The notes beneath the pieces are model-generated. The model made no database searches, was not told the origin of the DNA, and saw only the letters and a list, made by a program, of their open reading frames with translations. A DNA stretch of 12,255 bases, taken from NCBI GenBank assembly GCA_014846175.1, contig RKAV01000067.1, positions 1-12,255 of the forward strand. The letters run 5' to 3'. Origin of the DNA: a bacterium. Lineage in GTDB: Bacteria; Bacillota_I; Bacilli_A; RF39; UBA660. How positions within the stretch are numbered: position 1 is the first letter of the stretch; each line of letters begins with the position of its first letter. Position numbers and translations under genes: made by a program. Shown piece by piece: positions 1-5,770 of the stretch.

Positions 1-3000
1 TCGGCAATATCATTATAACCTAAACCAACAGTTATTTTTCCTAATCTTAAACCATCATATTGTTCTTGAGTAATTTTTCTACTTTCAAGAAGTTCTTTAT
101 ATACTTTTTCATCTGCTTCTATTAAATCATGTGTTGCTTGTTTATATATTTCAAATACTTCATCAGTAAATCCTTTTCTACCTAAATCTGGATGTTCTTT
201 AACAGCTCTTGCAAATGCCTTATCTGGTATTTCAATATTATCAAAGCATAATACATCTTTATTTCTCCATACCCAACTTTGAGCAACAATATTTCCTTGT
301 TCATCTTTTATAACAAATACACGACCATTTTTATCAACCATACTATGTTCCATACAAACTTCAGCACAATTGTTTAATTCTTGACAACAATCTGTTAAAG
401 TTCCAATAGCCATTGCCAATGGATCATCTAGTCTTAAAGTTTCATAAGTATATCTTCCACTTGTTTTTTCTGCACTTTGTTCAATTCTAGGAATACTACT
501 AAATGTTCTTTGTTTACCATAATTATATATTTGTTGTAATGTATTAAAATCTGCTTGACTATATCCTGCAATAGCTGATATTTCAGCAACTCGTTCATTA
601 CCAACATTAACAAAAGTAAATTTATTTGTTTGGACATAACTTACTGCTAGTTCCCAAGTTAAAGCTCTATTACTATTTATTGCTTTAATATCAGAAAATT
701 GTCTTTGAACACTTGCAACCAAACTAACATACTCTGGGTTTTCCATAATTTTATCCATATTAGCAAGTAAGAATTCTCTAAAATCCGCATCATATTTTAA
801 TTCAAATCCACCAAATAATTGATGTGCTTTATCTGGTGTAAGAATAGGAACTTCTCTAAATTTTTCCAATACACCTCTAATAGCCTGTACTGATTTAGGA
901 CAACTTTGAGTATTAATAGTTAGAGTATAAGATTCATCTTCGTTTTTTCTGTATATTTGAGTAAATATATTTCTTGAAAAATCAATTCCAACATTTTCTT
1001 GTTTTAATGATTCTAATAAATTTAATAAAGATTGAGTGTCTAACAAATCAATAAATTGATTATTTTTTACATAATCTATCATTTTTTGATAAGATTCTTC
1101 AACCTTTGAACTAGGGAAAGATTCTCTTGTTGTATGAATATTACCTTCAGAATCTATATGACTTCTTGATTTAACAGCAAAAAATACACCTCTTAGACTA
1201 TGAAGATTAATTTGTTGATCTATTTGTTCAAATATATATGCTTGTTCTGAATCAATTTTCTTTGGCAAACTAGTTAATAAATCTTGTAATTTTTTAAAAC
1301 CTCTTTGATCTTGATCAAATGCACCAAATGAATATGCCAATTTTAACATAGCATCTCTTGCTTCTGGAGTTCTAGCAAAACTTTGAATTCTCATTAAATT
1401 ACTCCAGTTAGAGCCAGATGCTAAGAATTTATCTGCTTCCTCAAGTCTAAAGTTTTGCATTACAACAAAGTCAGGAATAAACTTGCCACCAGTTTTATCA
1501 TACCAACTTTTCATTAATTCAACTTGGTGTGATCTCATCATTTTCTTGACAGTTTCAGCTCTATTAATTCCTAATTTAATTCCTTTTTCTTCACCAAACA
1601 ATTCAAAATATTGTATTAATTCTTTCTTTAGATAATTATTTCTAAGTAAAGAAGTAGTTAAGGATTTGTCTTTTAAGAATGGTAACCAATCTTTATTTCT
1701 TTGTAATACTTCAAATGTCATAGGATAGTTATTAGCATAATTATAAAAATATTTTTTTAATTCTTCTGGTGCATCTGCCCCTAAAAATAATTCTGGATAG
1801 TTTTCCTTTAAGAAGTCTGGTGCATCTTCTGGATTATAAGCAAGATTACCCAATTTACTTTCTCTAGCAATAATGTTTTCAATTCTTTTAGATATTTCTT
1901 CAATACTTAAACCATTTTCAAAATCCATGCTATGTAGACCAAAATCAATATATTTTCCATTTCTTATAGTTATATCTTTATTAAGATGTTGTGCTATACC
2001 ATCCATATATCTACCATATTTAGCACATAATTGTAAAAATTTCTCATTACCAAATACTTGTAATAATTCTAAATCACTATACTTCTTTTCAGAAGTTCGA
2101 CCATAACCAGTATCTAAGAAAATTCTTCCCTCATGATGATTTCCATCTTTATTACCAAATGCTATTGATAAATTCTTATCTTTAAGAGCGTTGGCTAACT
2201 CTGGATATTTCTTTATATCATCAAAACTTAATGTTCTAGTATAAAATGCCTTTGTTAATCTTTGTCTTTCTTCTTTTGATATACTAGTTAAATTATCAAA
2301 ATTAACAAATATTTCTGGATACTCTGAAACAAAGTCTGGTACACTTGTTAAATATGAATAATTCATTTTTCCTTTTATAATTTTATTATATATAGAATTT
2401 CTTAAAGATTTTTCAATTGTTTGTTCATTTTCTATTTCATCATGAAAACTTGTTATTGTAATATCAGAAAGAGCAGCACCATATTTTGAAACTAATTGTA
2501 GTAATTTCTCATTGCCATACCTTGAAACATATTCACTTACAAAATTTATATCCATTGGCATAATATTACCATTTTCATCAACTAAACTTGGAATACTCAA
2601 TTTTATATTAGCCCTAAGAGTATTTAATAGGTTTTTATCAGTTAAATATGAAATATAATCCCTATGTTGAAACAAAAATTCTGGCGTAATTTTATTTTTA
2701 TAAAAGGCATCTTTTAATTCTTTTGGTGCATTAATATCAACAAATATTTCTGGATGCTTATCTCTAAATTCACCCTCAATAAAATCGTAATCTGGAAAAT
2801 CAGTAAATATATTATGTAGTTTCATACGATCAAGACATTTTGCTAATTGATCTAAAAACTCTTCATATGATAAAGTCCCATTTTTAAAATCAATGCCAAT
2901 TTTAGCCAATTCAGAAGGACTATGCATTCTAAAATAATAAGCAAATACTTGAAACATTTGTAAGTCAGTATTATTATTGATAGAAAAGAATTGAGTTTCT

Positions 3001-4319
3001 TTTTCAAATCTTTTTATATTATCTAAGTTCAAAGTATCAACAACTCGTTGTTGCATTTCATCCAATGGAAATAATGATGTATCATAAGCCATTAATTGTT
3101 CTGTTCTACCAGTTCCTAATTTATTATATGTAGTAAAAAAAGGTACTAAATAGTTTATTAGTTTTTGTTTTAAATCATCAGTTTGATTTAAATTCAACTT
3201 CTCACTTGCTGATACAAAATTACTAAATTGATAAGTTAAATGACTTTTAATAATATAATTAAATATTTCTGGATATACTTCAATATATCGTGATAAATTG
3301 TCTTCACCTAAAGCATCAGCAAGTTCACCAATATCCCTTTCTTCAGTAACTTTTGAAATAGGAATATTTCTAAATAATGAAATATTATTAATTATATCAT
3401 CAAGTGTTAATCTTCCAGTATAGTACCTTTGTCTTAAATCATCTGGTATATTTTCACCTATAAGTAAAATATCATTGTTTTCTTTAACAAATTGCTCTGG
3501 CAATCTTTCAAGATTTATATTATGAAATCTTTTATGATTATTAAAAAGTGCTTTTCTCATATATGAATAACATACATTTTTTATTTGAGTAACATCTGCA
3601 TTTTTCAATTCTTCTTCAAAATCATTTCGTGTAAAAGGATCAGAAATAACATAATCCATACTATCACTAAGTAGGGATGATATTTCATGTACTACTTTAT
3701 AATCATCTTTTGAAGTAGCATATAATTGCATTGCTTTTTGAAATCCTATTTTATTAATTAAATCTCTTGTTGAGTAATCAAAGCAGTTCATAAATTGTTT
3801 TGATTGTAATTCTTGAATTTGAACATTAGATAATGAAAACAAATCTTCCATATTTAATTTCATATCATAAAATTTTTGTTTAATTGAACTAGGGAAAGAA
3901 TCAGAAAGAAATAAACTAGGGTTGTTTTTAATAACATCAGAATCAAAATGTTCAGAATTTAATATTCTTTTTATACCTGCAATATTTTGTATCTTACAAC
4001 TTTTATAATTAGCATAAGGAGAATATTCTAACATAGAAAAGTTAATATTTGCATTTGTTTTAGAAAAATCAGCAATATGATTTTCATCTGAAATAATTTC
4101 CATATTCATCCATTCATCATATGGAATATTGCTTAAATCAAAACTTAACAATCTATTTTGAACTTCTAAATATTGTTCTTCAAGTTTTTTTTCATCAGCG
4201 TCATGATTATAATTTTCATCATTTTTGTGTTGTTCATAAAGATCTTCACTTTGTTTTATAATAGCCGCTAATTGTCTTTTTATCCCTCTAAATTGCTCTA
4301 AAGTCATTTTTTCAATCAT
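1..4319 (-). CDS. Giant uncharacterised repeat protein, 3' end cut by window edge
   Basis: An unbroken frame of 1,439 complete codons runs from an ATG at 4319-4317 to the window edge without a stop; I translated it line by line and found no frameshift. I do not recognise the family. The N-terminus (MIEKMTLEQFRGIKRQ) has no signal peptide and I saw no membrane segment, so it is probably cytoplasmic. Residues ~132-925 hold degenerate repeats combining a P-E-I/L-F motif, an A-P-x-E-L-K-x-x-F-Y motif, a D-K-x-L motif and an F/Y-G-N-E-K-x-L-Q-L-x-x-K-Y-G motif. From ~1300 there is a different, Cys-containing domain (TDCCQELNNCAEVC, then SWVWR and CFDNIEI) that vaguely recalls PcfJ-like or acetyltransferase-like C-terminal domains; this is impression only. 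A strong promoter lies 66 bases upstream, and a GGTG element precedes the ATG by 8 bases. An alternative start is Met5. Base use matches the core genes. Confidence 0.9.
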   Translation of the reverse strand, partial: MIEKMTLEQFRGIKRQLAAIIKQSEDLYEQHKNDENYNHDADEKKLEEQYLEVQNRLLSFDLSNIPYDEWMNMEIISDENHIADFSKTNANINFSMLEYSPYANYKSCKIQNIAGIKRILNSEHFDSDVIKNNPSLFLSDSFPSSIKQKFYDMKLNMEDLFSLSNVQIQELQSKQFMNCFDYSTRDLINKIGFQKAMQLYATSKDDYKVVHEISSLLSDSMDYVISDPFTRNDFEEELKNADVTQIKNVCYSYMRKALFNNHKRFHNINLERLPEQFVKENNDILLIGENIPDDLRQRYYTGRLTLDDIINNISLFRNIPISKVTEERDIGELADALGEDNLSRYIEVYPEIFNYIIKSHLTYQFSNFVSASEKLNLNQTDDLKQKLINYLVPFFTTYNKLGTGRTEQLMAYDTSLFPLDEMQQRVVDTLNLDNIKRFEKETQFFSINNNTDLQMFQVFAYYFRMHSPSELAKIGIDFKNGTLSYEEFLDQLAKCLDRMKLHNIFTDFPDYDFIEGEFRDKHPEIFVDINAPKELKDAFYKNKITPEFLFQHRDYISYLTDKNLLNTLRANIKLSIPSLVDENGNIMPMDINFVSEYVSRYGNEKLLQLVSKYGAALSDITITSFHDEIENEQTIEKSLRNSIYNKIIKGKMNYSYLTSVPDFVSEYPEIFVNFDNLTSISKEERQRLTKAFYTRTLSFDDIKKYPELANALKDKNLSIAFGNKDGNHHEGRIFLDTGYGRTSEKKYSDLELLQVFGNEKFLQLCAKYGRYMDGIAQHLNKDITIRNGKYIDFGLHSMDFENGLSIEEISKRIENIIARESKLGNLAYNPEDAPDFLKENYPELFLGADAPEELKKYFYNYANNYPMTFEVLQRNKDWLPFLKDKSLTTSLLRNNYLKKELIQYFELFGEEKGIKLGINRAETVKKMMRSHQVELMKSWYDKTGGKFIPDFVVMQNFRLEEADKFLASGSNWSNLMRIQSFARTPEARDAMLKLAYSFGAFDQDQRGFKKLQDLLTSLPKKIDSEQAYIFEQIDQQINLHSLRGVFFAVKSRSHIDSEGNIHTTRESFPSSKVEESYQKMIDYVKNNQFIDLLDTQSLLNLLESLKQENVGIDFSRNIFTQIYRKNEDESYTLTINTQSCPKSVQAIRGVLEKFREVPILTPDKAHQLFGGFELKYDADFREFLLANMDKIMENPEYVSLVASVQRQFSDIKAINSNRALTWELAVSYVQTNKFTFVNVGNERVAEISAIAGYSQADFNTLQQIYNYGKQRTFSSIPRIEQSAEKTSGRYTYETLRLDDPLAMAIGTLTDCCQELNNCAEVCMEHSMVDKNGRVFVIKDEQGNIVAQSWVWRNKDVLCFDNIEIPDKAFARAVKEHPDLGRKGFTDEVFEIYKQATHDLIEADEKVYKELLESRKITQEQYDGLRLGKITVGLGYNDIA
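3..419 (-). other. Cys-rich C-terminal domain of the giant protein (visible part)
   Basis: Residues ~1301-1439 form a region distinct from the repeats. It holds T-D-C-C-Q (Cys1311, Cys1312), then N-C-A-E-V-C, a G-R-V-F-V-I-K-D-E-Q-G-N-I-V-A-Q-S-W-V-W-R stretch and C-F-D-N-I-E-I. A paired-Cys helix followed by beta strands and a terminal acidic motif would suit a small alpha/beta enzyme-like or metal-binding fold. Resemblance to PcfJ-like or GNAT-type domains is a weak impression. The domain continues past the window edge. Confidence 0.4.
1545..3926 (-). repeat. Degenerate protein repeats inside the giant gene
   Basis: At the protein level a module recurs at about residues 132, 281, 349, 521, 667 and 841 of the giant protein. 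The clearest copies start HPEIFVDINAPKELKDAFY (521), YPEIFVNFDN (667) and YPELFLGADAPEELKKYFY (841). Each of these is followed ~25-40 residues later by L-x-D-K-N/S-L. Copies 521, 667 and 841 then carry an F/Y-G-N/E-E-K motif (YGNEKLLQLVSKYG at 601, FGNEKFLQLCAKYG at 756, FGEEKGIKL at 908). Spacing is uneven, about 70-175 residues, so this is an old, diverged array rather than a recent tandem duplication. Boundaries are approximate. Confidence 0.55.
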
Positions 4320-4384
4320 TTATAATACACCATCCTAAATCATTTAATTTATCTCTATCAAAAGTCAAACTATTATCATAAATG

Positions 4385-4413
4385 ATTATATCATGTATAC
4401 TTTAAGGTGTAAA
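4385..4413 (-). promoter_or_regulatory. Sigma-A-type promoter of the giant gene
   Basis: On the minus strand TTTACA (4413-4408, five of six matches to the -35 consensus) is followed after 17 bases by a perfect TATAAT (4390-4385). Transcription would start near 4378, giving a leader of about 60 bases before the ATG at 4319. The -35 lies in T-rich sequence just after the long hairpin at 4433-4475, so this gene is probably insulated from the rpmF operon. Confidence 0.7.
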
Positions 4414-4432
4414 TTAATAAAATAAAAACTCA

Positions 4433-4475
4433 CAGGTCAAAGACATGAAAAAACTTTTTCATAGTCTTTGACCTG
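4433..4475 (-). terminator. Long hairpin, probable second terminator behind rpmF
   Basis: An almost perfect inverted repeat: arms of 12 bases (CAGGTCAAAGAC / GTCTTTGACCTG) extended inwards by ATGAAAA / TTTTCAT, with a single bulged T in one arm. Read on the minus strand it is followed by TGAGTTTTTATTTTATT, a fair U-tract; on the plus strand no T-run follows. It lies 15 bases beyond the rpmF terminator, making a tandem pair. It could instead be a structured small RNA or processing site. Confidence 0.6.
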
Positions 4476-4490
4476 CTTATCTATATAATC

Positions 4491-4518
4491 AAAAAAAGAC
4501 CACCTAGTAGATGATCTT
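4491..4518 (-). terminator. Intrinsic terminator of the HD-yceD-rpmF unit
   Basis: On the minus strand a nine-pair stem with some G-T pairs (AAGATCATC / GGTGGTCTT, loop TACTA) is followed directly by a run of seven T. The first bases of the stem belong to the rpmF TAA stop codon, so the terminator begins inside the coding sequence. Confidence 0.8.
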
Positions 4519-4732
4519 ATTCTTCAGTTGATTCTTTTTTAGCAACTACAGTTTTACCCTTATAGCTACCACACTTAGGACATGCACGATGAGGTTTAAT
4601 CATTTCTCCACATTCTTTACAAGCTACCATTCCTGGCATTGTTAAAGCATTGTGACTTCTACGCATTCTCTTACGTGTTTTTGATACCTTTCTAAAAGGT
4701 ACAGCAAATAATTGAATATCTAATTTTAACAT
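4517..4732 (-). CDS. rpmF: Large-subunit ribosomal protein bL32 with a bL27-like cleavable leader
   Basis: bL32 of the 50S subunit, zinc-ribbon form. From residue 10 (AVPFRKVSKTRKRMRRSHNA) it matches the canonical bL32 N-terminus, and Cys38/Cys41 with Cys51/Cys54 form the Zn knuckles. The start chosen is the ATG at 4732: AAGGAG (4746-4741) sits 8 bases upstream, whereas the in-frame GTG at 4741 has no room for a Shine-Dalgarno. This gives 71 residues, longer than the usual ~57-60. The extra nine N-terminal residues, MLKLDIQLF, resemble the leader of Firmicute bL27 (MLKLNLQFF in Staphylococcus aureus), which the Prp cysteine protease removes; cutting after Phe9 would give the normal mature bL32. 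The gene is last in the HD-yceD-rpmF unit and begins 5 bases after the yceD stop; yceD-rpmF is the classical pairing. Identity is certain; leader processing is inference. Confidence 0.97.
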   Translation of the reverse strand: MLKLDIQLFAVPFRKVSKTRKRMRRSHNALTMPGMVACKECGEMIKPHRACPKCGSYKGKTVVAKKESTEE

Positions 4733-4737
4733 CTTCT

Positions 4738-5205
4738 TCACTCCTTTTCTTTTTCTTCTAGTAAATCTCGAAAGAGGAAATTTCCCTCTTCCTTTTCATA
4801 CTCTTCTTCACTTACTAGATGCCAACCATCCCCTTGATAGTTAGAGTAATCTTTTACTTCACTAAATCTAATAGGGACCTCTAGTACTATATTTTCCCAT
4901 AAAACACTAAGAATATCAAGAGTATTTTCAACATTTTTAACTTTTTCTGTTACTTCTTCTTCTAAATTATTAGAAAAATGATAAATTACATCTTCTAAGG
5001 AGATAGAATCTTTTAAAATCATATCACCACTATATTCTCCTTCTAGGAAGAAACTATCATCTAAATATCTTTTTAAACCACCAGTAAAATGAACGCTTTT
5101 TAGTTCAATAATATCAGTATTTTTATACCAATCTTTATTAAAGAAAAAATCTTTATCTATTTCTAATTTATCAATCTTACCTTGTAATAATTCTCTAATA
5201 TCCAT
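4738..5205 (-). CDS. yceD: DUF177/YceD-family 23S rRNA accumulation protein
   Basis: A 155-residue acidic soluble protein encoded immediately upstream of rpmF, the position in which DUF177 (YceD) is conserved across bacteria; the family is linked to 23S rRNA accumulation and large-subunit assembly. The sequence fits loosely: an N-terminal D-I-R-E-L-L segment, a central strand region with G-G-L-K-R-Y and an E-G-E-Y-S-G-D motif, then a late N-I-V-L-E-V-P-I-R-F-S-E segment matching the family's hydrophobic 'leniiLalP' stretch. The Cys residues seen in many YceD proteins are missing: there is no Cys at all. AGGAGA lies 5 bases before the ATG and overlaps the last codons of the HD gene. The gene ends in TGA. 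The assignment rests on context as much as on sequence. Confidence 0.8.
   Translation of the reverse strand: MDIRELLQGKIDKLEIDKDFFFNKDWYKNTDIIELKSVHFTGGLKRYLDDSFFLEGEYSGDMILKDSISLEDVIYHFSNNLEEEVTEKVKNVENTLDILSVLWENIVLEVPIRFSEVKDYSNYQGDGWHLVSEEEYEKEEGNFLFRDLLEEKEKE
4741..4746 (-). promoter_or_regulatory. Shine-Dalgarno that fixes the rpmF start
   Basis: AAGGAG on the minus strand lies 8 bases before the ATG at 4732. Its last G is also the first base of the in-frame GTG at 4741, so that GTG cannot use it. The yceD TGA stop (4740-4738) lies between this site and the ATG, so termination of yceD and initiation of rpmF are adjacent, which suggests translational coupling. Confidence 0.8.
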
Positions 5206-5208
5206 AAG

Positions 5209-5712
5209 TTATCTCCTAAACATTACTAATAGCATCACTATTAAGTTAAAACTTAATTTCATATTCGCTTTAAGTACAAATGTTTTTTCATAAACACTTG
5301 CTATATCATCTACTAAATCTACTATCCAACTTTCTAAATATTTTGGGACTTTCTTTCCAATTGGAAACATGTGTGTTTTAATAATATCTTCTTCCAAATT
5401 GGATAATTCAAAATACTTATTAGCATTTATATAAGCCATTTCAGGATGTTCTATTAATCTTACTACTTTATTATTTTCTTCTTCGTTAAAGAAAAAATCA
5501 TGTAGTATAGCTCCTTTAGTAGTTTCTTTATAATTTAGATGTAATATTTTAGTAATCTTATAAGAGTAATATGCAACTCTTATCATGTGATCATATCTAT
5601 TTAAGCCATGATGTGTACAAAATTTTGTCTTTTGATATTCTTCATTTTCAATAATAGGCCTAATAAGTCTATTAAATTCATCATCTTTATATGAATTCTT
5701 TGGCATAACCAT
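5209..5712 (-). CDS. HD-domain protein (putative metal-dependent phosphohydrolase)
   Basis: HD-superfamily protein, probably a phosphohydrolase acting on a nucleotide or other phosphoester; substrate unknown. From the start chosen here (167 residues) the first metal-ligand His is in N-R-Y-D-H-M (His42), the defining pair is in A-I-L-H-D-F-F (His71-Asp72), and a later Asp in V-D-L-V-D-D (Asp135 or Asp136) can complete the site. The reading frame extends upstream to an ATG at 5787 that overlaps ftsK by 17 bases, but that ATG has no Shine-Dalgarno and would lie before the transcription start of the promoter at 5741-5769. The ATG at 5712, or the one two codons later at 5706, is therefore more likely; AAAGTGGG is the only and weak ribosome site. 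The last ~20 residues are hydrophobic. The gap to yceD is 3 bases and its final Arg-Arg codons contain the yceD Shine-Dalgarno. Confidence 0.85.
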   Translation of the reverse strand: MVMPKNSYKDDEFNRLIRPIIENEEYQKTKFCTHHGLNRYDHMIRVAYYSYKITKILHLNYKETTKGAILHDFFFNEEENNKVVRLIEHPEMAYINANKYFELSNLEEDIIKTHMFPIGKKVPKYLESWIVDLVDDIASVYEKTFVLKANMKLSFNLIVMLLVMFRR

Positions 5713-5740
5713 AACCCACTTTCTTCTTTCAAGCACTATA

Positions 5741-5769
5741 ATAATAGCATAAAGTTGAGTATTTTTCAA
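5741..5769 (-). promoter_or_regulatory. Promoter for HD-yceD-rpmF
   Basis: TTGAAA (5769-5764, five of six) and TATTAT (5746-5741, five of six) are separated by 17 bases and begin just after the ftsK stop codon. Transcription from about 5734 would give a leader of ~20-30 bases and would exclude the upstream ATG at 5787. This lets the ribosomal unit be expressed apart from ftsK. Confidence 0.65.
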
Positions 5770-5770
5770 G

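Noticed and set aside
434..637. 67-residue minus-strand frame within the giant gene
   Set aside because: It lies in another frame inside the continuous 1,439-codon gene and has no features of its own.
1873..2106. 77-residue plus-strand frame
   Set aside because: Antisense to the giant gene and without a ribosome site.
4340..4368. Second promoter for the giant gene starting at TTGACT
   Set aside because: The hexamer at the right spacing (AAATGA) is a poor -10, and a much better TTTACA/TATAAT pair lies just upstream.
4738..4741. Possible Mycoplasma code (TGA as Trp), which would fuse yceD to downstream sequence
   Set aside because: Trp is encoded by TGG throughout, no in-frame TGA occurs in the long frames, and this TGA is followed at once by the properly spaced start of rpmF.
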